Source: Flavihumibacter petaseus NBRC 106054 (GTDB lineage: Bacteria; Bacteroidota; Bacteroidia; Chitinophagales; Chitinophagaceae). Taken from it: 64,000 bases of DNA. This document shows, piece after piece, positions 17,384-26,761 of the stretch. Below the pieces are notes generated by a model that ran no database searches, had not been told where the DNA came from, and saw only the letters and a list, made by a program, of their open reading frames with translations. The stretch spans positions 682,001 through 746,000 of the forward strand of contig NZ_BBWV01000001.1 of the NCBI RefSeq assembly GCF_000974785.1. Direction: 5' to 3'. How positions within the stretch are numbered: the stretch's first letter is position 1; each line of letters opens with the position of its first letter. A program made the translations under genes and the position numbers.

Positions 17384-18478
17384 TCATTTTCTATTCACGG
17401 TGTTACAGTATTGTTTCAGCAGGCTGATCTCTGCAGTATCGTAGGGCCGGAAATCAGCAGTATAGAGATCATGCTGCCAGATTTTGGGAGCAGGATCGCC
17501 GGGACGGTGCCCCCAGGGCAGGTGCGTCTGCGTTTTCCCGTTGACTACACCCCATAGCATGCAGCCGATCTTTTCCTGGCTGAAATACCCAATATGAGTG
17601 CTGATCAAGGATCCGGCGGGACGGTTCATCCACTCCGTGCACACCAGTGGCCGCCCCTGCAGTTTCAGTTCTTCCACCATTTTCCGGAGCGCATCCAGGT
17701 TGCCATAGTTGTGGAAACTCACGATATCGGATCCATTCAATGCAATCTCATTCAGCCTTTTATTGCCATCCCAAACGCCGACAGACAGGGGTTGTGACGG
17801 CCGCACTTCCCGCGCCCAGCGGATCGTGTTGCGCAACAACGGCAGGCTGGCAGTGCCCAGGCCGCCATTGGTGGGTTCGTTGTAAAGATCCCAGAACAGG
17901 ATCCTTTTGTCATTTGAAAACCGCGTGATCACTCCCTTTACATATCGTTCCAGCAACGGAAAAGTGCTGCTGTCTACCACCATGCTGTGGCCGGGACTGG
18001 GAGACCACGCCCATGCATACCAGCCCTCGAGCGGCTCAGGCTGCCTGCCCGTTTTGGGATCATGTTCCAACCCAAAGACACAGTCGTCGAACAGCGCCGG
18101 TACCATTTTGATGCGATGCTTTTCGCAGCTGCATAAAAATGTATTCATGCGCCGCAAAAACCCTTCAGGATCTTCGGCATAAACAGCATACTGGAGCACT
18201 ACCCGAAGTGAATTGAGCCCGGTCTGCTCCGCCAGCGCCAGCTCCCTGTCAATGGCCACGGAATCGAAAGTGGTCCTATCCCACATGGCGGTATAGTTGA
18301 TGGCATAGGCCGGAATATAATTGGCCCCGCAGATCCATTGCTGGTCTTTATACCATTGCCAGGCTTTCTCAGGAGACCACCGCAATTGGGAACCAGACTG
18401 TGCATCAACCTTTTGTAACGGGCCCAGGAGGGCAGCGAGGGTTAACAGCAAGACTATTGTGAGGTCAGATTTTTTCAT
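17384..18478 (-). CDS. GH5-like secreted TIM-barrel glycosidase, cassette A
   Basis: The ATG at 18478 opens a signal peptide (MKKSDLTIVLLLTLAALLG...VDAQ). The 364-residue product carries a clan GH-A barrel: G-A-N-Y-I-P-A-Y-A-I-N near strand 1, R-V-V-L at strand 3, acid/base Glu201 in W-D-L-Y-N-E-P and nucleophile Glu282 in V-C-T-E-W-M. Cellulase-type annotation is usual for this subgroup, but no substrate has been inferred here. It is clearly homologous to the gene at 26758-27939 along its whole length and, like it, overlaps a propeller glycosidase by four bases. Confidence 0.82.
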   Translation of the reverse strand: MKKSDLTIVLLLTLAALLGPLQKVDAQSGSQLRWSPEKAWQWYKDQQWICGANYIPAYAINYTAMWDRTTFDSVAIDRELALAEQTGLNSLRVVLQYAVYAEDPEGFLRRMNTFLCSCEKHRIKMVPALFDDCVFGLEHDPKTGRQPEPLEGWYAWAWSPSPGHSMVVDSSTFPLLERYVKGVITRFSNDKRILFWDLYNEPTNGGLGTASLPLLRNTIRWAREVRPSQPLSVGVWDGNKRLNEIALNGSDIVSFHNYGNLDALRKMVEELKLQGRPLVCTEWMNRPAGSLISTHIGYFSQEKIGCMLWGVVNGKTQTHLPWGHRPGDPAPKIWQHDLYTADFRPYDTAEISLLKQYCNTVNRK

Positions 18479-18531
18479 TCCCTTTTTTGCCCCAAACCAC
18501 GCATTCCGCGGGCATAAAAAAAATGCCGCCA

Positions 18532-18560
18532 TTAACCCGTTTCCGGCTTAATTTAACCCG
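18532..18560. repeat. TTAACCCG direct repeat, 21 bp apart
   Basis: TTAACCCG at 18532-18539 and 18553-18560 in the 174-base divergent region between the GH5-like gene and the FG-GAP gene. Two-turn spacing suits a dimeric regulator; the binder is unknown. Confidence 0.35.
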
Positions 18561-18652
18561 CCCCGCCGATACGGATTGAATAGATTTTGATAGGATTTAC
18601 ACTCCGGCTCAGGAGGCAAATATTTAGATTGTGATCCAAACGACTGCTTACG

Positions 18653-21600
18653 ATGAACAACCGGAGACTGCTGCTGCTACTGACTATCCTGAATACCCTT
18701 CACCTTACTACCGGCGTCGCACAAACGAAGGAAAAAACACTTTTCCGCCTGTTGTCACCCAAAGAAACAGGCATTGCTTTCTCCAATTCGCTTACGGAGA
18801 GTGACTCCCTAAATATTCTCAACCAGGCAAACATCTATAACGGTGGTGGCGTGGGCATTGGCGATTTCAACCAGGACGGGCTGCCGGACATCTATCTCGC
18901 CGGTAACATGGTCTCCAATAAACTCTATCTTAACAAGGGTTCCCTGCAGTTCCGGGATGCCACCAAAGAGAGCGGTGCAGGTGGTAACGGCCATTGGAGT
19001 ACCGGCGTATCCGTAGTGGACATCAATGCCGACGGCAGGCTGGACATCTACGTTTCCTGCTCCTTCCGCAAAGAAACTGCACTGCGCACCAACCTGCTTT
19101 ATATCAACCAGGGTAATGATAAGAACGGCATTCCTGTTTTTGTGGAAAGCGCCGCATCCTACGGACTGGCAGATACAGGCTTCAGCACGCAGGGGCTATT
19201 TTTCGACTACGACCTGGATGGCGATCTCGATTGTTATCTGGTTACCAACGAACTGTATGATCCTAAAACACCGATCCGTTACCGACCCAAGGTAACAGAC
19301 GGATCTGCAAAAAACACCGACCGGCTTTACCGGAATAACGGCAACAATACTTTTACGAATGTTTCCGCTGAAGCGGGCATCACCATCGAAGGGTGGGGAC
19401 ATGCTGGTGCCATTAGTGATTTCAATGGTGATGGCTGGCCCGATATCTATGTGGCCAACGACTTTATCTCCAATGACCTGCTCTGGATCAACAACCGCAA
19501 CGGCACCTTCACCAACCAGCTGGGTGATTATTTCCGGCACAATGCCTGGAACGCCATGGGCACGGCGGTTGCTGATCTCAACAATGATGGCATGCCCGAT
19601 CTGGTTTCACTGGAAATGCTGCCGGAGACCAACCTCCGTAAAAAGCGGATGCTGGTAGGCAATGAATATTACAACTACTTCAACAACCAGAAATTCGGGT
19701 ATACCCATCAATATGTACGCAATGTGGTTCAGCTGAACCAGGGAATGACCCCTGAAGGCCACCCGGTATTCAGTGACATCGGCTACCTGAGCGGCGCTTT
19801 TGAAACCGACTGGAGCTGGTGCCCGTTGCTGGCCGATTTCGACAATGATGGACTCCGCGATATGATCTTTACCAACGGTCTTCCCAGGGATGTAACGGAT
19901 CTCGACTATGTTGCCTACAACAATGGCCAGGGCGGTGGCAGCGGCAACTTCAAATTATCGATGGTGGATTCTCTGCCCATCGTGAAACTTCCGAACTATG
20001 CGTTCCGTAATGTGAATGGAATGGAGTTCAGCAACCAGTCGGCCAACTGGGGCTTCACCCAACCAAGCTTCTCCAATGGTGCAGCTTACGCTGATCTCGA
20101 CAATGATGGAGACCTGGATGTGGTGATCAACAACATCAATGAACCTGCCTTTGTTTATGAAAATCAACTGGACCGGCAACAGCCCGGCGCGCTGAAAAAC
20201 CGCCTGCAGGTAACTTTTAAAGGCAGCGCCCTGAATACTGCGGGTTATGGGGCGACACTGCGCATCTACGTCAATGGGCGTCAGTTCTATTATGAACATC
20301 AGCCCTGCACGGGTTATTTGTCCACCGTTGATAACCGCAGCTGGTTTTCGCTGGGAGCCGGCACGGCAGATTCCGTACGCGTGCGCTGGGCCGATGGCAA
20401 AACGCAATTGCTGAAAGCAGTTCCGGCAGGAACACCACTGGAGCTGCGATACAGCGATGCTTCCGGCATTACCCCTGTATTTGCCGCAATACCAGGTGAG
20501 CCGCTGCTGCGTAATGTCAACAGTATCACAGGAATCAACTACCGTCATCACGAACGCGATGCCATCGATTATAACCAGCAACCCGCTATACCGCATAAAT
20601 TAAGTCAGTACGGTCCCGGCATTGCAGTGGGCGATATCGACAATAATGGGTTTGAAGATTTTGTGATCGGCGGATCTGTTGGCGGGAAAGAAGTTTTTTT
20701 CCTGCAGGATGCACATGGAAAATTCACCATTGACTCAACGCGTATTCCTGCAGTGGACAAACACCCGGGTGAGGATATGGGCTTGCTGTTGTTTGATGCC
20801 GACAACGATGGCGACCTTGATCTCTATGCGGTAAGCGGCAGTTATGAACTGGCACCGAATCAGCCTTCCAGCCAGGACATTCTTTATTTCAATGATGGAT
20901 CCGGGCATTTTGAACCGCGTTATTCTGCCCTGCCGAGAATGTTCAGCAATGGCTCCTGTGTGAAAGCTGCAGATTATGACGGTGATGGCGACCTCGATCT
21001 CTTTGTCGGCAGCCGGGTCATTTCCGGGTCCTATCCGCTGGCGCCGTCCAGCTTCATCCTGCAAAACCATTCCGGAACTTTCATGAATGTTACAGCAAAG
21101 GTTTGCACCGCACTGGAAGATGCCGGTATGGTCACTGACGCGCTCTGGTCAGACATTGACAATGATAACAAACCGGATCTGCTGGTAACAACAGAATGGG
21201 GGCCGGTCAGGATTTTCCGGAATACGGGAGAAAGCCTCTTGCCAGTTGAGCAAACCGGGGTCGACAGCCTGAATGGCTGGTGGAACAGTATCATTGCCGG
21301 CGACTTCGACAATGATGGCGACATGGATTATATCGCCGGGAATCTTGGCCTCAACTCCAATTACAAAGCCAGCGCCGCTGAACCATTGCAACTCTACGCC
21401 AAAGATTTCGATGACAATGGCCTGCTGGATCCGCTGGTGTTTTGTTACATGAAAGCACAGGATGGCACCCGCAAACCTTACCCGATGACGGTACGCGATG
21501 ACATGGTCAGCCAGATCCTTTCCATCCGCAAAAGATTTCCCACCTATAAGGCATATGGCATGGCAACCATGGATATGATCCTTGGACCGACTGGAAAAAA

Positions 21601-22204
21601 CGACGCGGTTTATCTTACTGCCAATCACATGAGCAGCGTTTACCTGGAGAACCTGGGCAATGGACGCTTTAATGCGAAAGCACTTCCCCTGGAAGCACAG
21701 ACGGCACCGCTTTTTGGCATGCTGGCAGATGACCTTGATGACGACGGCAACCTCGACCTCCTGCTTTCAGGTAATGACTATGGAATGGAGCCTTACAGTG
21801 GTCGTCATGATGCCTTCGACGGACTGGTATTGAAAGGTGATGGCAAAGGTAATTTTAAGCCGCTTTCCATTGCTGCCAGTGGCTGGTATATCAGGGGCGA
21901 TGGAAAAGCTATTGCACGGCTGGCATCTGCGAAAGTCGGCAACCTGTACCTCGCCACACAGAACCAGGGACCTTTACTCGCTTTCGAAAAAACAAACGGC
22001 GAGACTACTCCGAAACTGTTCACCCCCGAAAGCAGTGATGTCAGTGCTGAAATCGTTTTTACTGATCAATCCATGAGAAAGGTGGAATGGCATTACGGTT
22101 CAGGATTTCTCTCGCAGAGTTCACGGAAGATTCCAATAACCAATCGCATCAAAAGAATCACGGTGACAGGTGTCGATGGAAAGAAAAGAGTGATTTCTTT
22201 TTAA
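18653..22204 (+). CDS. Secreted FG-GAP/VCBS-repeat protein with ASPIC/UnbV domain (CRTAC1-like)
   Basis: A 1183-residue protein with a signal peptide ending near residue 23 (G-V-A-Q). It contains many D-x-D/N-x-D-G calcium-binding loops typical of FG-GAP/VCBS repeats, e.g. D-F-N-Q-D-G-L-P-D-I-Y, D-F-D-N-D-G-D-M-D-Y and D-L-D-D-D-G-N-L-D-L, forming an integrin-like propeller in two blocks (about 60-490 and 660-1090). Between them an ASPIC/UnbV domain (about 520-600, with V-R-W-A-D-G-K). Such proteins accompany SusCD systems in Chitinophagaceae and are exported; their role is unknown, perhaps surface binding. The gene is monocistronic and ends at a hairpin shared with galM. Confidence 0.88.
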   Translation: MNNRRLLLLLTILNTLHLTTGVAQTKEKTLFRLLSPKETGIAFSNSLTESDSLNILNQANIYNGGGVGIGDFNQDGLPDIYLAGNMVSNKLYLNKGSLQFRDATKESGAGGNGHWSTGVSVVDINADGRLDIYVSCSFRKETALRTNLLYINQGNDKNGIPVFVESAASYGLADTGFSTQGLFFDYDLDGDLDCYLVTNELYDPKTPIRYRPKVTDGSAKNTDRLYRNNGNNTFTNVSAEAGITIEGWGHAGAISDFNGDGWPDIYVANDFISNDLLWINNRNGTFTNQLGDYFRHNAWNAMGTAVADLNNDGMPDLVSLEMLPETNLRKKRMLVGNEYYNYFNNQKFGYTHQYVRNVVQLNQGMTPEGHPVFSDIGYLSGAFETDWSWCPLLADFDNDGLRDMIFTNGLPRDVTDLDYVAYNNGQGGGSGNFKLSMVDSLPIVKLPNYAFRNVNGMEFSNQSANWGFTQPSFSNGAAYADLDNDGDLDVVINNINEPAFVYENQLDRQQPGALKNRLQVTFKGSALNTAGYGATLRIYVNGRQFYYEHQPCTGYLSTVDNRSWFSLGAGTADSVRVRWADGKTQLLKAVPAGTPLELRYSDASGITPVFAAIPGEPLLRNVNSITGINYRHHERDAIDYNQQPAIPHKLSQYGPGIAVGDIDNNGFEDFVIGGSVGGKEVFFLQDAHGKFTIDSTRIPAVDKHPGEDMGLLLFDADNDGDLDLYAVSGSYELAPNQPSSQDILYFNDGSGHFEPRYSALPRMFSNGSCVKAADYDGDGDLDLFVGSRVISGSYPLAPSSFILQNHSGTFMNVTAKVCTALEDAGMVTDALWSDIDNDNKPDLLVTTEWGPVRIFRNTGESLLPVEQTGVDSLNGWWNSIIAGDFDNDGDMDYIAGNLGLNSNYKASAAEPLQLYAKDFDDNGLLDPLVFCYMKAQDGTRKPYPMTVRDDMVSQILSIRKRFPTYKAYGMATMDMILGPTGKNDAVYLTANHMSSVYLENLGNGRFNAKALPLEAQTAPLFGMLADDLDDDGNLDLLLSGNDYGMEPYSGRHDAFDGLVLKGDGKGNFKPLSIAASGWYIRGDGKAIARLASAKVGNLYLATQNQGPLLAFEKTNGETTPKLFTPESSDVSAEIVFTDQSMRKVEWHYGSGFLSQSSRKIPITNRIKRITVTGVDGKKRVISF

Positions 22205-22265
22205 CGTCTTTTTCTCACTCAATTTTTTCTATCCCGGTGCTGATTCCCGAAGAAACAAAAGACAG

Positions 22266-22303
22266 AAAAGGCCGCCTCAAAAGCAATTCTGAGACGGCCT
22301 CTT
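22266..22303. terminator. Bidirectional hairpin between FG-GAP gene and galM
   Basis: Stem AGGCCGCCTCA (22269-22279) pairs with TGAGACGGCCT (22290-22300) with one mismatch; loop of 10. On the minus strand it is followed by TTTTCTGTCTTTTG, a good T-tract for the gal operon; on the plus strand by CTTAATATC, weaker. Confidence 0.75.
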
Positions 22304-22339
22304 AATATCGCGTGGTTTTTCAGCGCCCTACGGCGGAAA

Positions 22340-23461
22340 TTATTGCTGCACAGAAAACACGTACCGGGAATGTGTGCTGTAAGTCTTTCCCGGCTCCAGT
22401 ACAATTGACGGGAACGAAGGTTGGTTCGGTGCATCAGGATAATGCTGTGTCTCCAGGCAGAAAGCAGTACGGAAATCATCTTTCGCGCCACTCTTGAATG
22501 TATTCTTTCCCTGCATGAAGTTGCCCCCATAGAACTGAAGCCCCGGTTCGATCGTCCAGGTTTCCATGCGGATACCGCTCTGATCGCCGATGGTCACCGC
22601 AGCCAGGCGCAGCGTGCCGGCATGCCCTTGTAACACATAGTTGTGATCGTAGCCTTTGCCGAAAGTAAGTTGCTCATCCTTTACCTCCAGTCTTGACCCG
22701 ATTGTGGCAGGCTTACGGAAATCAAAAGGTGTTCCTTCCACTGCAGCGATCTTACCCAGCGGGATCAGGGTGCTGTCTACCGGCGTATAGGCATCGGCGT
22801 TGATCTGCATCACGTGGCTGTTGATGGTGCCGCTGCCTTCTCCATTAAGGTTGAAGAAGGCATGGTTCGTGAGGTTCACTACCGTCTTCTTGTCTGTAGT
22901 CGCCTCATAGCTGCAGTCGAGTGCGTTATCGGCCGTGAGGGTATAGGTTACTTTCACTTTGAGGGTGCCGGGGAATCCTTCCTCACCATCCGGGCTGGTA
23001 TAGGTCAACTCGAGACTGCTGTCACCCAGTTGCTTCGCATCCCATACCACCGCCTGAAAACCCTTCTTACCACCATGCAGCGTATTGGGGCCATTGTTGG
23101 TGAAGAGTGTATACTGAACAGAATCAAGCGTGAATTTGCCATTGGCAATGCGGTTGCCCACCCGGCCAATGGTTGCACCGAAATAGGGCTCAGTTGAATT
23201 TAAATAGTCACTGGCAGTAGCAAAGCCAACCACAACATCGCGGCTTTTGCCGTCTTTCGCAGGAGCTTCAAGCGACACAATGCGACCGCCATAATTGGTG
23301 ATGGCGCAGCGCAGGCCTTTGCCGTTGCTGAGCTGGAAAAGCTGTGCCGTTTTGCCGTCAATGGTGGAATCGAACGCAGGTGTCATGTTGTTGTTGGATG
23401 TACTGGTGGGACTCTGGCAAGCAATGCAGCAGGCCACCAGCGCGGTTAAGCAATGTTTCAT
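22340..23461 (-). CDS. galM: Aldose 1-epimerase (galactose mutarotase), lipoprotein type
   Basis: Start ATG at 23461 overlaps the galT stop (ATGA). The 373-residue protein begins with a lipoprotein-like signal (A-C-C-I-A-C-Q), so it is probably periplasmic or membrane-anchored rather than cytosolic. The mutarotase fold shows G-A-T-I-G-R-V-G-N-R-I, the His of N-T-L-H-G-G, the His of L-T-N-H-A-F-F-N-L and the acidic E-P-G-L-Q-F-Y-G-G segment near the C-terminus; the two His and a Glu are the catalytic set. It interconverts the alpha and beta anomers of galactose or glucose for the Leloir pathway. Confidence 0.93.
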   Translation of the reverse strand: MKHCLTALVACCIACQSPTSTSNNNMTPAFDSTIDGKTAQLFQLSNGKGLRCAITNYGGRIVSLEAPAKDGKSRDVVVGFATASDYLNSTEPYFGATIGRVGNRIANGKFTLDSVQYTLFTNNGPNTLHGGKKGFQAVVWDAKQLGDSSLELTYTSPDGEEGFPGTLKVKVTYTLTADNALDCSYEATTDKKTVVNLTNHAFFNLNGEGSGTINSHVMQINADAYTPVDSTLIPLGKIAAVEGTPFDFRKPATIGSRLEVKDEQLTFGKGYDHNYVLQGHAGTLRLAAVTIGDQSGIRMETWTIEPGLQFYGGNFMQGKNTFKSGAKDDFRTAFCLETQHYPDAPNQPSFPSIVLEPGKTYSTHSRYVFSVQQ

Positions 23462-24522
23462 GAAAGCTGATTTGTATTTTCCTTGTAATGCAGTTCCGAC
23501 AGCCCGCGTAATCTTTCCGCAGCCCACTCCGGTGTCACATCCCGTTGAGGATTGGCCAGCATCTCGTAGCCCACCATGAATTTCTTGACGGTGGCCGAAC
23601 GCAGCAGCGGCGGATAGAAATGCATGTGCCAGTGCCAATGCGGCTGATCACCACTGTTCACCGGCGCCTGGTGCATGCCGGCGCTGTACGGAAATGAAAT
23701 ATTGAACAGGTTGTCGTAGCGGGTAGTAAGCTTCTTCAGGATATCGGCCAGTGCAGTCACTTCATCTGCCGTAAAGCCAAGCACATCGGTTACGTGGCGC
23801 CGTGAAATGATCATGGTCTCATAAGGCCATGTCGCCCAGAAGGGCACCAGTGCAACAAAATGTTCATTGGTGGTAACGATCCTTTCCTGAAGCGCCATTT
23901 CCTTGTCCAGGTAATCGCTTAACAGGCTTCTGCCTTTTTCCCGGAAATGGGCTTCCTGCCGGCGGTTCTCCTTATCGATCTCCAGGGGAATATGGGACGA
24001 AGCCCAGATTTGCCCATGCGGATGCGGATTGCTGCAACCCATGATCTCACCCTTATTCTCAAAGATCTGTATGTAGTGGATGGCCGGATCAGCTGACAGC
24101 ATACGGAATTCCTCCTGCCACAGCCGGATCACGGCTTTGATTTCTTCTACAGTCAGCTGCGGAAGCGTGAGGTCATGCCTGGGAGAAAATCCAATCACCC
24201 GGCAGGTTCCTTTTTCCGAAGCAGCAATCAGCAAGCCATCGTCATTCAGGCTGCCATCGGGCGTGTCTGCGAGCAGTGCAGCAAAATCATTGGTAAAAGC
24301 GAAAGGGCCATCAAACTGCGGATTCACGGCACCGTCGGCCCGGCGATTGCCCGGACACAAATAACAGGCAGGATCATACGCAGGCCGGTTGTCGGGCGGC
24401 AGCGTTTCCACCTTGCCCTGCCAGGGTCTTTTCGTACGATGAGGGGAAACCAGGATCCAGTCACCCGTCAGGATGTTAAACCGGGTATGGGGATGTTCCC
24501 GGAAAGAAAAGTCTGTTGTCAT
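23458..24522 (-). CDS. galT: UDP-glucose-hexose-1-phosphate uridylyltransferase
   Basis: A 354-residue protein of normal GalT length. The active-site motif N-P-H-P-H-G-Q-I-W carries the nucleophilic His, and the N-terminal C-Y-L-C-P-G-N-R motif is the usual metal/UDP site. A second region W-H-W-H-M-H-F-Y-P-P supplies the structural metal. It swaps UMP between UDP-glucose and galactose-1-phosphate. Its start overlaps the galK stop by the ATGA arrangement, and its stop overlaps the galM start, so the three genes are translationally coupled. Confidence 0.96.
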   Translation of the reverse strand: MTTDFSFREHPHTRFNILTGDWILVSPHRTKRPWQGKVETLPPDNRPAYDPACYLCPGNRRADGAVNPQFDGPFAFTNDFAALLADTPDGSLNDDGLLIAASEKGTCRVIGFSPRHDLTLPQLTVEEIKAVIRLWQEEFRMLSADPAIHYIQIFENKGEIMGCSNPHPHGQIWASSHIPLEIDKENRRQEAHFREKGRSLLSDYLDKEMALQERIVTTNEHFVALVPFWATWPYETMIISRRHVTDVLGFTADEVTALADILKKLTTRYDNLFNISFPYSAGMHQAPVNSGDQPHWHWHMHFYPPLLRSATVKKFMVGYEMLANPQRDVTPEWAAERLRGLSELHYKENTNQLS

Positions 24523-25691
24523 ATTTTGGAGGTACCGTTGCCGATGCTGATTACATATGCAGGAAGATCCTTACCGGTATGTTCACCGTACTGGTGCGCC
24601 ATATCAGCGATGAGTTCTTCCACAGCATCAACAGCAACGAGGTTGATGGTGCAGCCGCCAAATCCGCCTCCCATCATGCGTGCACCGAGTACACCGGGAT
24701 GATTGCGGACGCGGTCCACCAGGAAATCAAGTTCAGGACAGCTCACTTCATACAGGTGGCTGAGACCATGATGGGTCCGGAACATCTTCTCACCGAAAGC
24801 TTTCATATCACCGGCCTCCAGGTCGTTACAGGCACCCAGCAGCCGCTCTTTTTCCTCTACCACATAACGGCAACGCTGATAGATCAGCGTGTCTTGCGGA
24901 GCGACGTAGCGGTTCAGCATATTCAGGTCGGCATCGCGGAGACTTTTTACTTCGGGCAGGTGTTCCCGGATCATGGCTACTCCGGTTTCACACTGGTTCC
25001 GGCGCAGGTTATACTCACTGGAACCCAGGGAATGCTTCACATTGGTGTCGAGCAGTACGATCCGGAAACCATCCATGCTGAACGGGATATAGGCAAAATC
25101 GAGACTGCGGCAATCCAGGCGGATCACATGGTCCTTTTTCCCGAACATGCTCGCAAACTGGTCCATAATGCCACAGTTCACCCCTACAAAACGGTTCTCC
25201 GCGGCCTGTGCCGCCTTCACCATAGTCAGGCGGTCGAGGCCGAGTGAAAACAATTCGTTCAATGCAAATGCGGTTGCACATTCCAGTGCAGCAGAGGATG
25301 ACATACCGGCACCCAGCGGTACATCGCCGCCGAAAACCAGGTTAAAGCCGCCCAGCGCATATCCCATACCCCTGAGTTGGGAAACTACGCCCAATACATA
25401 ATCGGGCCAGTTGCCGGTAGGCAGCAGGGCGTCCAGGGAAGCGAGGTGACTGTCAGGGAAATCGTTTGCATAAAGGTGAATAACATCATCGTTCCTGCGG
25501 GAAACAGCAACAGTTGTTGCCTTGTCAATAGCAGCGGGCAGAACGAATCCATTGTTGTAGTCAGTATGTTCACCAATCAGGTTCACGCGTCCGGGAGACC
25601 GGACAATTACAGCGGCATTACCAAATCTCTCAGAAAAAACCGTCCGTATGGCTTCGGCCGTTGATGGCCGTGTGGTTGTAGTTGTGCTCAT
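24519..25691 (-). CDS. galK: Galactokinase
   Basis: First gene of the galK-galT-galM operon. The ATG at 25691 gives a 390-residue protein, normal for GalK. GHMP-kinase motifs are clear: the galactose-recognition stretch S-P-G-R-V-N-L-I-G-E-H-T-D-Y-N, the ATP-binding loop P-L-G-A-G-M-S-S-S-A-A and the C-terminal G-A-R-M-M-G-G-G-F-G-G. It phosphorylates galactose at C1 in the cytosol. No galE is present in the window. Confidence 0.96.
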   Translation of the reverse strand: MSTTTTTRPSTAEAIRTVFSERFGNAAVIVRSPGRVNLIGEHTDYNNGFVLPAAIDKATTVAVSRRNDDVIHLYANDFPDSHLASLDALLPTGNWPDYVLGVVSQLRGMGYALGGFNLVFGGDVPLGAGMSSSAALECATAFALNELFSLGLDRLTMVKAAQAAENRFVGVNCGIMDQFASMFGKKDHVIRLDCRSLDFAYIPFSMDGFRIVLLDTNVKHSLGSSEYNLRRNQCETGVAMIREHLPEVKSLRDADLNMLNRYVAPQDTLIYQRCRYVVEEKERLLGACNDLEAGDMKAFGEKMFRTHHGLSHLYEVSCPELDFLVDRVRNHPGVLGARMMGGGFGGCTINLVAVDAVEELIADMAHQYGEHTGKDLPAYVISIGNGTSKI

Positions 25692-25792
25692 GGGCAAATT
25701 TACATCAAAAAGACCCACCTCTCCCCTCCCATGGAAATGGGAGGGTCTGATGGTGGACGACTGCTTGTCTGCTCTTAAAAAAATCTATTATA

Positions 25793-26761
25793 CTATTCCT
25801 TAGCCCGGACGCCTGCAGCGGCTTCTTCCAGGTAACGGAAACTATTGTTTACGGGTTGAAATCCTCCATTCAGAAAACGCAGGTCAACAATTCCTGTCAG
25901 TCGCGGGGAAACCGTGACATTGTTATAATGAGTATGCAGCACATACTGCCACTGCCCCTTGCTGTTTTTGAAAAGATCGCCATGGCCGGTGCCATTGATG
26001 CCCAGCTGTTGCCGGCTGATCAGCGGGCTATTTTGCAGCTTGGTCCACGGACCCATCGGACTCTTGCTGGTGGCACATCCTACGGCATAATCCTTATTCC
26101 GGAAATCGTTTGCAGAGTAGAACAAAAAATAGGTACCCTGTTCCAGTACCACGGTAGGTCCTTCCGTTACTGTCCAGTCGCGGTTTTCCGTATTCTCCCA
26201 GGGCTCTGTCGCGCTGAGCACCGGCTGCAGTGTTTCCGGAAAGATATCCGAAAGGTCGGGTTTGAGTCTGGCAACGAAGAGCCGGTTGCCCTGCTCCAAC
26301 CGCACATGATAGAGATAGAGCTGCCCGTCGCGATCCTCAAAAATATAGGGATCGATTTTTTTTCCGTCACCGGCCAGGTGCTTTTGAACCGTCTGCCTGA
26401 ATGGACCGAGGGGACTGTCACCAAAGGCGATGGCTATTTGCTCATCTGCCGTATAAGCCATATAAAACCTGCCACGGTAGGCGAAGAGCTGCGGTGCCCA
26501 GAATCCTTTTTCACCGAATGCTTCCCCTTTGACCAGTGCATACCCGTTATTTTTCCCGGCAGGTGCAGACCATTTTTTCAGATCTGAGGATACCTGTACC
26601 GTAAATCCTTTCGCAGCATTACCTGTACCGTACAGGTAATATTTCCCATGGTAAGGGAATATAGTGGGATCCGCCAGCCGGATAGTATCTGTCGTTGCAA
26701 AACATTGCAGCGACAAGAGCAGCGCAGCTGCCAGGATCCGGTATGACCTGCGGGGTATCAA
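25793..26761 (-). CDS. GH43 family glycosidase, cassette B (TTG start)
   Basis: The first plausible start is TTG at 26761, which overlaps the stop of the GH5-like gene as TTGA and opens a signal peptide (L-I-P-R-R-S-Y-R-I-L-A-A-A-L-L-L...C-F-A). There is no ATG near this point. The 322-residue enzyme shows the GH43 triad in order: Asp in R-L-A-D-P-T-I-F, Asp in K-K-I-D-P-Y-I-F, Glu in V-T-E-G-P-T-V-V. This points to an arabinanase, arabinofuranosidase or xylosidase. It is the counterpart of the propeller enzyme at 16263-17309. Confidence 0.85.
   Translation of the reverse strand: MIPRRSYRILAAALLLSLQCFATTDTIRLADPTIFPYHGKYYLYGTGNAAKGFTVQVSSDLKKWSAPAGKNNGYALVKGEAFGEKGFWAPQLFAYRGRFYMAYTADEQIAIAFGDSPLGPFRQTVQKHLAGDGKKIDPYIFEDRDGQLYLYHVRLEQGNRLFVARLKPDLSDIFPETLQPVLSATEPWENTENRDWTVTEGPTVVLEQGTYFLFYSANDFRNKDYAVGCATSKSPMGPWTKLQNSPLISRQQLGINGTGHGDLFKNSKGQWQYVLHTHYNNVTVSPRLTGIVDLRFLNGGFQPVNNSFRYLEEAAAGVRAKE

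Noticed and set aside
25695-25702. CAAATTTA (TAAATTTG on the minus strand) as a promoter for galK
   Set aside because: It lies only 4 bases before the start codon, leaving no room for a leader; likely chance.
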